64,000 bases of DNA from Priestia megaterium (GCF_023824195.1 NZ_CP085442.1:5091595-5155594), one strand, 5' to 3'. Shown: positions 53,381-63,992, numbered from the stretch's first letter. Notes: generated by a model not told the origin, from the letters alone. Program-made: numbers and translations.

Positions 53381-54001
53381 ATGAATTTAAAATCTCCCTT
53401 CTTTGAGAAGACACAACATTCAACCCGCGTATTTCATGATGAAGAATCTGCTACAAAGAAGCTGAGTACACAGTTACTATCTTTACTTCCAGCACAGAAA
53501 GACAGACCAATTGTTTTTGTATGTATTGGAACGGACCGTTCAACTGGGGACTCATTGGGTCCATTAGTCGGAACGAAACTGAATGAAAAAAAGGTTTCAT
53601 CTTTTCACATTTTTGGAACGTTAGAAGAGCCTGTCCATGCTGTTAATTTGAAAGAAACGTTAAAACATATTCAAAAGCTTTTTCCGAATCCTTTTATTAT
53701 TGGAATTGATGCTTGTTTAGGTCGTATGAAAAGCGTAGGCTCTGCATCACTTGGAATAGGACCCGTTAAACCAGGAGCAGGAGTTAATAAAGAATTGCCG
53801 CCAGTCGGGGATATTCATATAACAGGGGTTGTCAACGTGAGCGGATTTATGGAGTTTTTCGTCTTGCAAAATACGAGACTTCACCTCGTTATGTGCATTG
53901 CCGATTTAATTGCGAAAAGTATTGAGACTGCGCACAACGAACGAGAGAAAGAGTTTAATGCTTCTTCGGTTTACCAAACTGTAAGACATTATAAACAATA
54001 A
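53381..54001 (+). CDS. yyaC: Spore protease YyaC (GPR-related)
   Basis: A 206-residue protein with IVFVCIGTDRSTGDSLGPLVG, IIGIDACLGR, GIGPVKPGAGVNKELPPVGDIHITGVVN, the features of the YyaC family related to germination protease. In B. subtilis it is expressed in the forespore. Start: ATG at 53381 lies 7 nt after AAGGAG; a GTG at 53372 overlaps that site. It is one of the few plus-strand genes near the origin, as in other Bacillus, and supports a spore former. Confidence 0.92.
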   Translation: MNLKSPFFEKTQHSTRVFHDEESATKKLSTQLLSLLPAQKDRPIVFVCIGTDRSTGDSLGPLVGTKLNEKKVSSFHIFGTLEEPVHAVNLKETLKHIQKLFPNPFIIGIDACLGRMKSVGSASLGIGPVKPGAGVNKELPPVGDIHITGVVNVSGFMEFFVLQNTRLHLVMCIADLIAKSIETAHNEREKEFNASSVYQTVRHYKQ

Positions 54002-54036
54002 AAAAGGTTGTCCTAAAACTAGGACAACCTTTTTTA
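54000..54036. terminator. Bidirectional terminator
   Basis: GGTTGTCCTA/TAGGACAACC arms with loop AAAC and A/T runs between convergent yyaC and spo0J. Confidence 0.93.
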
Positions 54037-54903
54037 TACAGAAGATTTGTTAGTCTCAGAAAGATCGTTAAATAATTCAAGAAGACGGTTTAAATCTTCT
54101 TTAGAGAAAAATTCGATTTCAATTTTTCCTTTTTTCTTGCTTTGTGTAATGTGAACGGAGGTACCAAAACGCTCACGAAGCTGTGTTTCACTTTGTTTTA
54201 TAAATAAATCTTTATCTTTTTTAGTTTTTGATGTTTCACGTGGAACGGCTTTATTTAAGTGGGCAATATAAGCCTCTAGCTGTCTGACATTCAATTGTTC
54301 CTTGCGTATTTTTTCAACGACTTTAGGTAGAAGAGCTTTATTTTTTAAACCGACTAGCGTACGCCCGTGGCCCATAGATAATTCATTAGTAGAAATGAGG
54401 GTTTGAATTTCCTCAGGCAGTTGCAAGAGGCGAACATAGTTAGCAATATGAGGTCGGCTTTTTCCCAGTCGTGTAGCAAGTTGCTCCTGTGTCATATCGA
54501 GCTTATCCATAAGCAATTGATAAGCGGTTGCTTCTTCAATTGGCGTCAAATCTTCACGCTGTAAATTCTCTAACAAAGCTAGTTCCATCATTTGCTTTTC
54601 TGAAAAGTCTTTTATAATGACAGGAACAGTAGCAAGGTCGGCTTCTTTAGCAGCTCTAAATCGTCTTTCACCCGCTAAGATTTCATAGCCTTTAATGCTT
54701 TTGCGAGCTACAATAGGCTGTAAGATGCCATGATGTAAAATGGATTGCTTTAACTCATTAATTGCTTCTTTATTAAACGTTTTACGTGGTTGATAGGGGT
54801 TGGGTCTGAGTTCGTGAATAGCAACTTCCTGAATTGAATCATCAGCCTGTGCATCTAAGCCTGAAAATAAGGCATTAATTCCTTTCCCTAATCCTTTCGC
54901 CAT
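54034..54903 (-). CDS. spo0J: Chromosome-partitioning protein ParB/Spo0J
   Basis: A 289-residue ParB CTPase: N-terminal ParB/Srx domain with NPYQPRKTF, GILQPIVAR, ILAGERRFRAAKEA and NLQREDLTPIEEA, central helix-turn-helix (TQEQLATRLGKSRPHIANYVRLL) and C-terminal dimerisation region. It loads on parS, spreads, recruits SMC and segregates origins. Its start lies 29 bp inside soj. A parS-like site is inside its own coding sequence (54232-54247), as in B. subtilis. Confidence 0.97.
   Translation of the reverse strand: MAKGLGKGINALFSGLDAQADDSIQEVAIHELRPNPYQPRKTFNKEAINELKQSILHHGILQPIVARKSIKGYEILAGERRFRAAKEADLATVPVIIKDFSEKQMMELALLENLQREDLTPIEEATAYQLLMDKLDMTQEQLATRLGKSRPHIANYVRLLQLPEEIQTLISTNELSMGHGRTLVGLKNKALLPKVVEKIRKEQLNVRQLEAYIAHLNKAVPRETSKTKKDKDLFIKQSETQLRERFGTSVHITQSKKKGKIEIEFFSKEDLNRLLELFNDLSETNKSSV
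54232..54247 (+). promoter_or_regulatory. parS-like centromere site inside spo0J
   Basis: TGTTTCACGTGGAACG matches the parS consensus at 15 of 16 positions. It sits in spo0J, the location of the strongest B. subtilis parS. Confidence 0.92.
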
Positions 54904-55657
54904 TATAAATCACTTCCTTTGCAAGTTCCGTATAAACTGCGGCCCCTCTAGATCTTGCATCATATAAGATAATTGGTTCACCATGACTAGGCGCTTCGCT
55001 CAAACGAACATTTCGAGGAATAATCGTTTGATAAACGCGATCCTGAAAGTACTTCTTCACTTCTGCTGTTACCTGCAGTCCTAAATTTGTGCGTGCGTCA
55101 AGCATAGTCAGCAATACACCTTCGATACGCAGTTGATTATTCAAATGTTTTTGGACTAATCTAACGGTATTTAGCAATTGACTTAATCCTTCAAGCGCAT
55201 AATATTCACACTGTACAGGTATTAAAACAGAATCAGCTGCCGTTAACGCATTTAATGTCAGTAAACCAAGAGAAGGGGGACAATCAATAATAACATAATC
55301 AAAGTGATCTTTCACCGTTTCTAAAGCTCTCTTAAGTCGAACTTCACGTGAAATAGTCGACACTAATTCAATTTCTGCACCAGCTAATTGAATGGTCGCG
55401 GGAATGATTGACAAATTTTCGACAGCTGTTGAACGCACAACGTTTTTGGCTTCCATATCTTCCACTACTACATTGTAAATACATTCATCTACATCTGCTT
55501 TATCTATGCCAACTCCACTCGTAGCGTTACCCTGTGGATCTCCGTCTACAAGTAGAACCTTTTTTCCTTGTTCAGCTAAACAAGCTCCTAAATTAACAGC
55601 GGTTGTTGTTTTTCCAACTCCGCCTTTTTGATTCGCAACTGCCACAATTTTCCCCAT
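54875..55657 (-). CDS. soj: Chromosome-partitioning ATPase ParA/Soj
   Basis: A 260-residue deviant-Walker ATPase: MGKIVAVANQKGGVGKTTTA (Walker A), VLLVDGDPQGNATSG, IIDCPPSLGLLTLNA (Walker B) and PVQCEYYALEGL. It acts with Spo0J in segregation and regulates DnaA. Start: ATG at 55657 follows TAGGTGACAAC; the upstream-extended frame adds only 8 codons before the conserved Met. Confidence 0.97.
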   Translation of the reverse strand: MGKIVAVANQKGGVGKTTTAVNLGACLAEQGKKVLLVDGDPQGNATSGVGIDKADVDECIYNVVVEDMEAKNVVRSTAVENLSIIPATIQLAGAEIELVSTISREVRLKRALETVKDHFDYVIIDCPPSLGLLTLNALTAADSVLIPVQCEYYALEGLSQLLNTVRLVQKHLNNQLRIEGVLLTMLDARTNLGLQVTAEVKKYFQDRVYQTIIPRNVRLSEAPSHGEPIILYDARSRGAAVYTELAKEVIYNGERIRERN

Positions 55658-55737
55658 GTTGTCACCTACTTTCATTTCCATCCCATTTGTCCAGACAGTT
55701 TAATTGTTCATTGAATTTTCTGACGAAAAACTTTGAT

Positions 55738-55767
55738 AAAAAAGCCTCATCAAAAAAAGATGAGGGC
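55738..55767 (-). terminator. Terminator of noc
   Basis: AGCCCTCATC/GATGAGGCT stem with an A/T loop followed by six Ts on the minus strand, between noc and soj. Confidence 0.85.
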
Positions 55768-55774
55768 TATTTCT

Positions 55775-56650
55775 TTATTTTTTCGGAATCTTAATAGTAA
55801 ACTGAAAATATTCATCAAACTCTTCTTCTTCCGTGTTTAATGAAATACCGCTGTCACTAACCATTGTCAAGGATTGACGAATTGTATTCATTGCGATACG
55901 CGTATCTTTACTAAACGCTTTTCTTTTTGCTTTTGGCTTTTTAACCTGCGTTTCTAACAATTTAACTACTCGATCTTCCGTTTGTTTTACATTTAATTGT
56001 TTTTCAATAATCTCAGCTAATACTTGAAGTTGTTTTTCTTGATTTTTGAGGGGAATGAGCGCTCTTGCATGTCGCTCTGTAATCAATTTTTGTTTGATTG
56101 CTTCTTGTATTTCAACAGGAAGCTTTAACAAACGAAGCTTGTTTGCAATTGTGGATTGGCCTTTTCCTAAACGTTGAGCTAATGCCTCTTGGGTAAGATT
56201 ATGTAACTCAATTAACTTTGCGTAGGCTAGTGCTTCTTCGATAGCCGTTAGCTCTTCACGTTGTAAGTTTTCTATTAAAGCCACAGAGGCCGTTTCTGTA
56301 TCGTTAAAATGTTTCACAATTGCAGGAACCGTATCCCATCCTAAGCTTTGTACAGCTCTCCACCGGCGTTCTCCAGCAATTAATTCGTATTCTTCGCCCT
56401 CAGTCGGTCGAACCACAATAGGTTGAATAATACCGTGTGTATGAATAGTAAGAGCTAGCTCTTCAATTTTTGCTTCATTAAACACAGTACGCGGCTGATA
56501 ACGATTCGGAATAATACTTGAAACCCTAATTTGTTTTACTTCATCTCTTAAAACTTTTTCGACATTTTCATCTTGGACAGTTTCAATCTCTACATGAATA
56601 TCCTCATCTTTTTCTTTTAAATTAAAAAAACGTGAAAAAGCAGATTTCAT
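55775..56650 (-). CDS. noc: Nucleoid occlusion protein Noc
   Basis: A 291-residue ParB paralogue with an amphipathic membrane-targeting N-terminus ([14 protein letters not shown]), ParB core ([46 protein letters not shown]), helix-turn-helix ([20 protein letters not shown]) and a C-terminal dimer domain. Noc binds NBS sites and keeps Z-rings off the nucleoid. It is separated from soj by a terminator. Confidence 0.95.
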   Translation of the reverse strand: MKSAFSRFFNLKEKDEDIHVEIETVQDENVEKVLRDEVKQIRVSSIIPNRYQPRTVFNEAKIEELALTIHTHGIIQPIVVRPTEGEEYELIAGERRWRAVQSLGWDTVPAIVKHFNDTETASVALIENLQREELTAIEEALAYAKLIELHNLTQEALAQRLGKGQSTIANKLRLLKLPVEIQEAIKQKLITERHARALIPLKNQEKQLQVLAEIIEKQLNVKQTEDRVVKLLETQVKKPKAKRKAFSKDTRIAMNTIRQSLTMVSDSGISLNTEEEEFDEYFQFTIKIPKK

Positions 56651-56732
56651 AGTCCCACACCACCTTCAGGAAAATCCCGCCTTAAACTAATTCGATGTTT
56701 TTTAATCATATCCTGCTTTCTAAACAGAAAAT

Positions 56733-56774
56733 ATAGAGAAGAAAATGTTTCATATGAAACATTTTCTTCTCTAT
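56733..56774. terminator. Perfect 42-bp palindrome between rsmG and noc (terminator, parS-like core)
   Basis: The 21-nt left arm from 56733 (ATAGAGAAGAAAATGTTTC..) is the exact complement of the right arm to 56774. On RNA it is a strong hairpin, positioned to end rsmG. Its centre TGTTTCATATGAAACA differs from parS at only two central positions. Confidence 0.75.
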
Positions 56775-56785
56775 CTATTTAATGC

Positions 56786-57502
56786 CTACTCTAGTGGAAG
56801 CTTAACTGGGGTACCAGGTTTTCTAGGATATTTTTTAGGCGTTTTCTTTATTTTGTCTATTAAAATAATGTAACGTTCACTTTGCTCCAAAGGCAATTGG
56901 AAATGTTCAATCGACTTCACTTTTCCACCTAATACTTGGAATGATTTTTCTCCATTTTTTAATTCCTCAGGGGCAGAAGCACCTTTCATTGCTAAAAAGC
57001 GTCCTTGTTCTTTAACAAGCGGTAAGCAAAATTCATTAAGAACGGAGATACGTGCCACGGCTCTTGCCGTTACAAGATCGAATGACTCGCGAATCGTTTC
57101 TTTTTTACCAAATGTTTCAGCTCGATCATGACATAGTGTGACATTGTCTAGTTCAAGCTCATTTACAAGATGCGTTAAAAACGTAATACGCTTTTGTAAC
57201 GAATCAACGATTGTTACATGCAAATGCGGGAAGCAAATTTTTATCGGAATACTTGGAAATCCTGCTCCTGCACCTACATCACACATGGATTCAATTTCTG
57301 TAAAGTCTTGAAAGAAAGCAGCTGAAATAGAATCGTAAAAATGCTTCTCATACACTTCACCGTGATCAGTGATAGCAGTTAAATTCATTTTTTCGTTCCA
57401 TTCCACTAAAACTTGATAATACTTTTCAAATTGATTCAGCTGTTTAGAAGAAAGAGAAATTCCCTTTTCTTCTAATAGCTGTTGAAACTGTTGAATATTC
57501 AT
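56786..57502 (-). CDS. rsmG: 16S rRNA (guanine527-N7)-methyltransferase
   Basis: A 238-residue SAM-dependent methyltransferase: N-terminal helical part with [26 protein letters not shown] site [15 protein letters not shown], and [19 protein letters not shown]. It methylates G527 of 16S rRNA, next to the streptomycin site. It is 30 bp after mnmG, the conserved order. Confidence 0.96.
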   Translation of the reverse strand: MNIQQFQQLLEEKGISLSSKQLNQFEKYYQVLVEWNEKMNLTAITDHGEVYEKHFYDSISAAFFQDFTEIESMCDVGAGAGFPSIPIKICFPHLHVTIVDSLQKRITFLTHLVNELELDNVTLCHDRAETFGKKETIRESFDLVTARAVARISVLNEFCLPLVKEQGRFLAMKGASAPEELKNGEKSFQVLGGKVKSIEHFQLPLEQSERYIILIDKIKKTPKKYPRKPGTPVKLPLE

Positions 57503-57532
57503 TGAGTTTCCCTTTCTTCGCGCCTAAGAGTT

Positions 57533-59422
57533 TTAATCATTTGATACTTTAGCGATGCGCCCTTGTTCAATATAAACAAGCAAGATTGAAATATCAGCTG
57601 GGTTGACTCCAGAAATACGTGAAGCTTGCGCTACCGTTAGGGGACGCACTTGGTTTAATTTTTGACGTGCTTCTGTAGCTAAACCGTTAATTGCATCGTA
57701 ATCGATATAATCAGGAATCTTTTTGTTTTCTAACTTCTTCAAGCGTTCAACTTGTTGAAGTGATTTCTGAATATATCCTTCGTATTTCACCTGAATTTCT
57801 ACTTGTTCAGCTACTTCAGGATCTACCGTCTCATCAGCTGGTGCTAATTGATGAATATGAGTATATGTCATTTCAGGGCGGCGAAGTAAATCTGTCGCAC
57901 GAATGCCATCTTTTAATTCGCTGCCGCCAGCTTCTTTAATCAGTTTTTGAACAGTTTCATTTGGCTTAATAATAAAGGAGAAAAGACGTTTCTTCTCTTG
58001 CTCGATTTCCGCTTTCTTTTGTTCAAATTTAGCATAGCGCTCATCGCTGATTAATCCTAGTTCACGACCAATTTCAGTGAGACGTAAATCAGCGTTATCA
58101 TGACGAAGCAATAAACGATATTCTGCACGAGACGTTAGTAGACGATACGGTTCATTTGTTCCTTTTGTTACTAAATCATCCACCAATACACCGATGTAAG
58201 CATCAGAACGTCCTAAGATGACTTCTTCTTGTTCCAGCGCTCTTCTTCCCGCGTTAATTCCAGCAAGAAGACCTTGGCCTGCAGCTTCTTCATAACCAGA
58301 TGTTCCGTTAATTTGTCCAGCCGTATAAAGATTTTTAATTTTCTTCGTTTCAAGCGTTGGCCATAACTGAGTCGGAACAATTGCATCATATTCAATAGCA
58401 TAGCCCGCACGCATCATTTGGACTTTTTCAAGACCAGGAATTGTCGCAAGCATTTGACGCTGTACGTGCTCAGGAAGGCTTGTTGATAGTCCTTGAACAT
58501 ATACTTCTTGCGTATTTCGTCCTTCTGGCTCTAAGAAAATTTGGTGGCGCGGTTTATCATTAAAGCGCACAACCTTATCTTCAATAGATGGACAGTAGCG
58601 CGGTCCAGTACCTTTGATCATCCCAGAATACATAGGAGATAAGTGGAGGTTGTCATCAATAATTTGATGAGTTTGTTCACTTGTATATGTTAACCAGCAA
58701 GGCAATTGATCTGTAATGTACTGTGTTGTTTCGTATGAGAAAGCACGAGGCACATCATCCCCAGGCTGAATCTCCGTTTTGCTGTAATCAATAGTTGAGC
58801 TATTAACACGAGGTGGAGTTCCTGTTTTAAAACGGACCATGTCCAGTCCTAACTCCTCTAAGTGTTCAGAAAGCTTAATAGCCGGTTGTTGATTATTAGG
58901 ACCGCTTGAATATTTTAGTTCACCTAAAATAATTTCCCCTCGTAAGAATGTCCCTGTCGTAATAACAACTGTTTTAGCTTTATACACAGCTCCCGTTTGA
59001 GTGACAACGCCCGTACATACACCGTCTTCTACGATTAACTGTTCTACCATGCCTTGCATAAGCGTTAGATTTTCTTCATTTTCTAACGTTTTTTTCATTT
59101 CATGCTGATAAGCAAATTTATCTGCTTGAGCTCTAAGTGCTCGAACGGCTGGACCTTTTCCCGTGTTTAACATTCTCATTTGAATATGAGTTTTATCGAT
59201 ATTTCTACCCATTTCTCCGCCAAGAGCATCAATTTCACGTACGACAATACCTTTTGCAGGACCGCCTACAGAAGGGTTGCAGGGCATAAACGCCACCATG
59301 TCTAAGTTGATGGTCAACGTTAACGTTTTAGCACCCATACGCGCAGAAGCAAGTGCCGCTTCACAACCTGCATGACCTGCTCCAATGACAATAACATCAT
59401 ATTGTCCACCTTCATATTGCAT
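57533..59422 (-). CDS. mnmG: tRNA uridine-34 carboxymethylaminomethyl enzyme, FAD subunit
   Basis: A 629-residue FAD/NADH protein: [16 protein letters not shown] dinucleotide fold, [52 protein letters not shown] and C-terminal helical domain for MnmE and tRNA. With MnmE it makes the cmnm5 group at wobble U34. ATG at 59422 follows AAAGGAGGCTACT. It is 22 bp after mnmE. Confidence 0.97.
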   Translation of the reverse strand: MQYEGGQYDVIVIGAGHAGCEAALASARMGAKTLTLTINLDMVAFMPCNPSVGGPAKGIVVREIDALGGEMGRNIDKTHIQMRMLNTGKGPAVRALRAQADKFAYQHEMKKTLENEENLTLMQGMVEQLIVEDGVCTGVVTQTGAVYKAKTVVITTGTFLRGEIILGELKYSSGPNNQQPAIKLSEHLEELGLDMVRFKTGTPPRVNSSTIDYSKTEIQPGDDVPRAFSYETTQYITDQLPCWLTYTSEQTHQIIDDNLHLSPMYSGMIKGTGPRYCPSIEDKVVRFNDKPRHQIFLEPEGRNTQEVYVQGLSTSLPEHVQRQMLATIPGLEKVQMMRAGYAIEYDAIVPTQLWPTLETKKIKNLYTAGQINGTSGYEEAAGQGLLAGINAGRRALEQEEVILGRSDAYIGVLVDDLVTKGTNEPYRLLTSRAEYRLLLRHDNADLRLTEIGRELGLISDERYAKFEQKKAEIEQEKKRLFSFIIKPNETVQKLIKEAGGSELKDGIRATDLLRRPEMTYTHIHQLAPADETVDPEVAEQVEIQVKYEGYIQKSLQQVERLKKLENKKIPDYIDYDAINGLATEARQKLNQVRPLTVAQASRISGVNPADISILLVYIEQGRIAKVSND

Positions 59423-59444
59423 AATAGTAGCCTCCTTTAATAAT

Positions 59445-60833
59445 CTATTTTCCTAAACAGAATTGAGAGAACAACTGATCAATTAAGCTTTCGTGAACAG
59501 CATCACCAATAATTTCACCTAATAGTTCCCACGTTCTTGTTAAATCAATTTGGACAATATCGATTGGAACACCACTTTCAATGCCTGTGATGGCCTCATC
59601 GATAGCTCCTCTTGCTTGCGTTAAAAGCGCAATATGTCTCGTATTAGATAAATATGTTAAATCTTGAGATTCAATTGTTCCTCCAAAGAAAAGAGCTGCG
59701 ATTGCTTCTTCAAGCTGATCTACTCCTTTTTCTTGAAGAAGCGAAGTCGTCACTACTGGATGATCACCAGCAAATTGCTGCACTTCCTCTAGATTAATTT
59801 TTTGCTCAAGATCTGTTTTATTCACAATCACGATAACGTCCATGCCTTTTACAGCTTCAAATAGCTTTTTATCTTCGTCCGTTAGTTCTTCATTGAAATT
59901 CAACACAAGCAAAATTAAATCTGCTTCTTTCAAATACTGACGGGAGCGTTCCACACCAATTCGTTCTACAATATCTTCTGTTTCACGAATTCCAGCTGTA
60001 TCAACTAATCGCAGAGGAACTCCTCGCACATTGACGTACTCTTCAATTACATCTCGCGTCGTTCCAGGAATGTCTGTGACAATGGCCTTTGCATCTTGCA
60101 CTAAACTATTTAGAAGAGAAGATTTCCCTACATTAGGACGTCCAATAATAACCGTAGCCAATCCTTCTCTTAAAATTTTCCCTTGATGAGAGGTTTGAAG
60201 AAGCTTATCAATTTCTTGGCGTACATTTGAAGCTTTTTCGATCAATACTTGGTGAGTCATTTCCTCTACATCGTCATATTCTGGGTAGTCAATGTTTACT
60301 TCTACATGGGCAAGTGTTTCGAGAATTTCCTGCCGTAAATGACGTACTAGCTTGGACAAACGCCCTTCCATTTGGCCAATCGCCATATTCATCGCTTTAT
60401 CTGTTTTGGCACGAATTAAATCCATCACAGCTTCTGCTTGTGATAAGTCTACTCGACCATTTAAAAATGCTCGTTTTGTAAACTCACCCGGCTCAGCTAA
60501 ACGGGCACCATTTGCAATAACTAACTGCAGCACACGATTAACGGATACAATTCCTCCGTGACAGTTAATTTCAATAATGTCTTCTCTGGTAAATGTCTTG
60601 GGACCTTTCATAATGGAAAGCATCACTTCTTCAACGACTTGCTCCGTCTTGGGATCTACGATATGACCGTAGTGAATGGTATGAGAAGCTACGTCTGTTA
60701 ATCGTTTATTCGAAACGCTTTTAAAGATACGATCTGCAATCGTAATTGCTTCTTCACCACTCAGGCGGACGATGGCAATAGCTCCTTCTCCCATTGGTGT
60801 AGAAATGGCCGCAATTGTATCAAAATCTAGCAC
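59445..60833 (-). CDS. mnmE: tRNA uridine-34 modification GTPase
   Basis: A 462-residue GTPase: N-terminal formyl-THF-binding domain ([16 protein letters not shown]), helical domain, inserted G domain with [14 protein letters not shown] (about residue 222), [12 protein letters not shown], and the C-terminal catalytic CLGK. Start: no ATG; GTG 60842 overlaps the ribosome-binding site GAGGTG, so GTG 60833 (8 nt after it) is preferred, with TTG 60836 as an alternative. Confidence 0.95.
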   Translation of the reverse strand: MLDFDTIAAISTPMGEGAIAIVRLSGEEAITIADRIFKSVSNKRLTDVASHTIHYGHIVDPKTEQVVEEVMLSIMKGPKTFTREDIIEINCHGGIVSVNRVLQLVIANGARLAEPGEFTKRAFLNGRVDLSQAEAVMDLIRAKTDKAMNMAIGQMEGRLSKLVRHLRQEILETLAHVEVNIDYPEYDDVEEMTHQVLIEKASNVRQEIDKLLQTSHQGKILREGLATVIIGRPNVGKSSLLNSLVQDAKAIVTDIPGTTRDVIEEYVNVRGVPLRLVDTAGIRETEDIVERIGVERSRQYLKEADLILLVLNFNEELTDEDKKLFEAVKGMDVIVIVNKTDLEQKINLEEVQQFAGDHPVVTTSLLQEKGVDQLEEAIAALFFGGTIESQDLTYLSNTRHIALLTQARGAIDEAITGIESGVPIDIVQIDLTRTWELLGEIIGDAVHESLIDQLFSQFCLGK

Positions 60834-61048
60834 CAACTTCACCTCATTTCATTTTATAAACCTTTTATTTTAAACGATGTTATATACTATCATCGTTAAC
60901 AATTTTCCACGAACAAAAACATCTATTTTAAGGCCCATGATTTGTATGAACCAAATAAATAGGATACCACAATTCACCGATTTGGAACATCTCTAAGGTT
61001 CTTCTGTTATGCACAGCAAGAAAAACAGGCAGTATGTACTATTTTAAC

Positions 61049-61066
61049 TTATCCACATGTGAATAA
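61049..61066. promoter_or_regulatory. Inverted DnaA-box pair between jag and mnmE
   Basis: TTATCCACATGTGAATAA is a perfect box (61049-61057) followed by an inverted box with one mismatch, forming a near-palindrome. It is in the roughly 300-bp gap upstream of mnmE, where otherwise only the jag terminator is evident. Confidence 0.6.
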
Positions 61067-61120
61067 CAACGTATGCATCTTGATTTTTTTGAACGCTGGA
61101 TCGATAAAAATAAGCACATA

Positions 61121-61153
61121 AAAAAGCACTAGCTTATTTTGCTAGTGCTTTTT
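61121..61153 (-). terminator. Terminator of the jag operon
   Basis: AAAAAGCACTAGC/GCTAGTGCTTTTT perfect 13-bp arms, 7-nt loop; overlaps the last codons of jag. Confidence 0.88.
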
Positions 61154-61771
61154 GGCAACTGGCTGAATCAAAATACTTCTTTTGGGTTCTTTGCCAACGG
61201 ATTGTGTCTCAACTAAAGAATTTTTAGCTAACGCTTGGTGAATCATTTTTCTTTCATGAGAAGGCATTGGTTCTAGTTGAACAGATCGATTCGTTTTGAT
61301 CGCCTGATTAGCTATTTTTAATGCCAGTTTTTCAACCATTTCTTTTCGTTTTTCTCGGTAGCCTTCTGGATTTAATACAACATTTAAAAATTGCTGACTG
61401 TATCGATTAGCTACCAGTTGTGTGAGAAGCTGGAGCGCATTGAGGGTTTGTCCATGTTTTCCAATCAACATTCCCGCTGAATCGCTACTAATCTCAATTA
61501 TGCAGTTTCTCGAGGTTTTTTTGACGTTCGTATGAATCGAAATCCCCATTTCACGGCTAACATTTGTAATAAAATGAACCGCTTCCTCTACAGGGTCAAC
61601 TATTTTTGTAACTTTTACAACTGCGGGTTTTCCCTTAAAGATTCCTAAAAATCCTTTTTTGCCTGGTTCAATTATTTCTACATTTGTTTGATTTCGCTCT
61701 ACTTCTAAAGCATCTAATGCTTCTTGAACAGCAGCTTCAATCGTCTGGGCCGTAATTGTGATTTCGTTCAT
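61142..61771 (-). CDS. jag: RNA-binding protein Jag/KhpB
   Basis: A 209-residue protein with an N-terminal Jag domain (about 1-50: [33 protein letters not shown]), a KH domain (about 70-145, with [15 protein letters not shown]) and an R3H domain (about 148-205, [15 protein letters not shown]). It binds RNA and is linked to cell shape and, in Bacillus, SpoIIIJ. Its start overlaps the spoIIIJ stop by 4 bp. Confidence 0.95.
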   Translation of the reverse strand: MNEITITAQTIEAAVQEALDALEVERNQTNVEIIEPGKKGFLGIFKGKPAVVKVTKIVDPVEEAVHFITNVSREMGISIHTNVKKTSRNCIIEISSDSAGMLIGKHGQTLNALQLLTQLVANRYSQQFLNVVLNPEGYREKRKEMVEKLALKIANQAIKTNRSVQLEPMPSHERKMIHQALAKNSLVETQSVGKEPKRSILIQPVAKKH

Positions 61772-62532
61772 TTTTTAACCCCTTCAATATTCGCTTGTTT
61801 TAAGTCTGGCCCTTTAATGAAGTAGGTTTGAATAATCATAAATAGATTTCCCACTACCCAATAAAGAGATAAGGCGGCTGGAAAATTGATTGCAAAAACC
61901 ACAATCATGATCGGCATAACCCAAAGCATCATAGCCATTTGAGGATTTTGATTTGCATTTCCGGCCATCATCATCTTTTGCTGAATAAACGTTGTGATGC
62001 CGGCGACAATTGGTAAGATAAATAGCGGATCACGCGCACCTAAATCAAACCATAAAAAGCTGTTGTTTGCGATTTCCGACGTTCGTGTAATCGCGTGGAA
62101 AATCCCAATAAGAATGGGCATTTGAATTAGAATTGGGAAGCACCCAGCTAAAGGATTTACTCCGTAAGTTTGGAATAATGCCATCGTTTCTTTCTGCAAT
62201 TGCTGTTGCGTCTGGGCATCTTTTGAACTGTACTTCTCCTTTAACTTCTGCATTTCGGGCTGAAGCATCTGCATTGCTTTCGTGTTTCTCATCTGTTTAA
62301 TCATAAGCGGTAGAATAAGTAAGCGAATCAGGATTGTGACAACGATGATCGCAACTCCATAGCTTTTAAATACCTCCGCCAGATACGTAATGACTAATGA
62401 CAGCGGATACACAACATACTCATTCCAAAAACCTTTACTATCATCTGTAATAGGTTGGTTAATTTCCGTACAACCCGCTAAAACAGTTAATAGAAAGATA
62501 AGCGTTATCCCTAAAAACAACTTCTTCTTCAC
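61768..62532 (-). CDS. spoIIIJ: Membrane protein insertase SpoIIIJ/YidC1
   Basis: A 254-residue Oxa1/YidC/Alb3 insertase: lipoprotein signal with lipobox LAGC (Cys 21), then five helices with [44 protein letters not shown] and a hydrophilic-groove Arg in [10 protein letters not shown]. It inserts membrane proteins and is needed for forespore sigma-G activation. It forms the rpmH-rnpA-spoIIIJ-jag order. Confidence 0.96.
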   Translation of the reverse strand: MKKKLFLGITLIFLLTVLAGCTEINQPITDDSKGFWNEYVVYPLSLVITYLAEVFKSYGVAIIVVTILIRLLILPLMIKQMRNTKAMQMLQPEMQKLKEKYSSKDAQTQQQLQKETMALFQTYGVNPLAGCFPILIQMPILIGIFHAITRTSEIANNSFLWFDLGARDPLFILPIVAGITTFIQQKMMMAGNANQNPQMAMMLWVMPIMIVVFAINFPAALSLYWVVGNLFMIIQTYFIKGPDLKQANIEGVKK

Positions 62533-62647
62533 CTGTTTTTCCTCCTTCTACATGTTCACCTTTCAATTCTGAAAGTGCGTCAAAATCCATTATATAAGGA
62601 TGCGGTAGAAAAACAACAGCTATTAAAGGCTTTTCTTCTATTGTTTA

Positions 62648-63001
62648 TTAATCGTTTTGTCTATGTGTAAGTAATTTGCCACGCTTAAAGACATGCTGCA
62701 AGCTGCTTTTAATTTCTTCATAGCTCATTGTTGCAGCAGGCTGCCTTGCAATTACAATATAATCTTTGTCTTGCTTTAAATACGGTGTGAATTCAAACAT
62801 AATTTGTTTAGCAAGGCGCTTAACTCGATTACGAGTCACGGCATTTCCAATCTTTTTACCCACGGAGAATCCTACGCGGAAATGTTCTTGATCCGGTTTG
62901 TCTAGAACATACAAGACAAATTGGCGATTCGCTACGGACTTGCCCTTTTTAAAAACTGTTTGAAATTCATCATTCTTTTTTATACGATATCTTTTTTTCA
63001 T
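62648..63001 (-). CDS. rnpA: Ribonuclease P protein component
   Basis: A 117-residue basic protein with [41 protein letters not shown] (RNR signature) and [18 protein letters not shown]. It binds the RNase P RNA to mature tRNA 5' ends. Start: ATG at 63001 has AGGAG 9 nt upstream; an upstream TTG is too close to that site. Confidence 0.97.
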   Translation of the reverse strand: MKKRYRIKKNDEFQTVFKKGKSVANRQFVLYVLDKPDQEHFRVGFSVGKKIGNAVTRNRVKRLAKQIMFEFTPYLKQDKDYIVIARQPAATMSYEEIKSSLQHVFKRGKLLTHRQND

Positions 63002-63083
63002 TTTTAACAACTCCTGCCCTTTTTCAGGTCATGCTTTTATGTAGTCCCTACAGGAACAGAGGTGATTTTAGCCTTATAAAGCG

Positions 63084-63110
63084 AAAAAAGACCACTGGCG
63101 TCAGTGGTCT
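63084..63110 (-). terminator. Hairpin between rpmH and rnpA
   Basis: AGACCACTG/CAGTGGTCT arms with 4-nt loop followed on the minus strand by TTTTTTCGC. It may be a partial terminator that lowers rnpA relative to rpmH. Confidence 0.8.
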
Positions 63111-63111
63111 A

Positions 63112-63246
63112 TTATGCTGATAATACTTTTCTTCCTTTACGACGACGACGAGCTAAAACTTTACGTCCATTCGCTGAGCTCATACGAGCGCGGAAACCGT
63201 GTACTTTACTGTGCTTACGTTTGTTTGGTTGGTAAGTTCTTTTCAT
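63112..63246 (-). CDS. rpmH: 50S ribosomal protein L34
   Basis: A 44-residue, highly basic protein, [18 protein letters not shown].., ending GRKVLSA. ATG at 63246 follows GAGGTG. It marks the origin-side end of the rpmH-rnpA-spoIIIJ-jag gene group. Confidence 0.97.
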   Translation of the reverse strand: MKRTYQPNKRKHSKVHGFRARMSSANGRKVLARRRRKGRKVLSA

Positions 63247-63577
63247 CTATAAACACCTCCTCGAGGAATAACTGAAAAAGACAGTCCTTGCAATTATAAT
63301 GAAAAGACTAAGAAGATGTCAATGTTATTTAAAAAATAAAATTTTCAATCTCTTGGTTTCATTATCTGTTTTACTCAATCTTCTTCATTCTAATATCTTT
63401 ATAACCCAATTGTCTATACCTAATCAATAAAATTCATTGATTTATTAAAGAAAAAAATTTTCCTTTTCATCTCTTTTTCTTTCTCTACCAGCTGCGATCG
63501 CATCGTTACTGAACAAAACTACAACAATACATGTTATAAAAAGCCTCTTTTTTATTCAAATTCTTCTCTTAAACCTT

Positions 63578-63853
63578 TGTGGATAAGTTTTTTCGACATT
63601 TTTCTACTTTTCCATTTCTTATCGACAACTCATGCACACTATCTTGTGTTGTGGAAAACTTTTCTCCACAAGGTGTAGTGATTGTGGATAAGTTTCGAAA
63701 ATTCATTGCATCATGCCCAATTCTTTGATATTATATTTTTGTTTTCACTCTTAATTACTTTTCCACAGTTGGTTTTTATCCACAAACTGTGGACAACTTG
63801 TGGACATCATTTCCACTATCACTGTATAAAGTTATCCACACCATGTGGAATCT
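63578..63853. other. oriC: DnaA-box region upstream of dnaA
   Basis: Within the 750-bp gene-free stretch after rpmH lie perfect DnaA boxes at 63578-63586 and 63683-63691 (reverse) and 63776-63784 and 63832-63840 (forward), and one-mismatch boxes at 63619, 63650, 63662, 63759, 63788; another with two mismatches at 63799. This corresponds to the upstream half of the bipartite Bacillus origin; the unwinding half after dnaA is outside the window. The remainder, 63247-63577, is AT-rich and likely holds the rpmH promoter. Confidence 0.93.
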
Positions 63854-63874
63854 GTCGAATAGTCGGCTTTCTTC

Positions 63875-63992
63875 TATAATATATATTTACCCACATAATA
63901 GCAATTGTATAAATATAAATTTTTTATGCATAAGGTTTTGTACAGGTTGTACAAGAGTTGTACAAAGCGCATAAAAGCTAGAAAAAGGAGGG
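63875..63992 (+). promoter_or_regulatory. dnaA promoter, TTGTACA repeats and ribosome-binding site
   Basis: A -10 box TATAAT at 63875-63880 with weak -35. Three TTGTACA heptamers begin at 63938, 63947 and 63958. AAAGGAGGG (63984-63992) is the ribosome-binding site of the gene that starts just beyond base 64000, expected to be dnaA. Confidence 0.7.
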
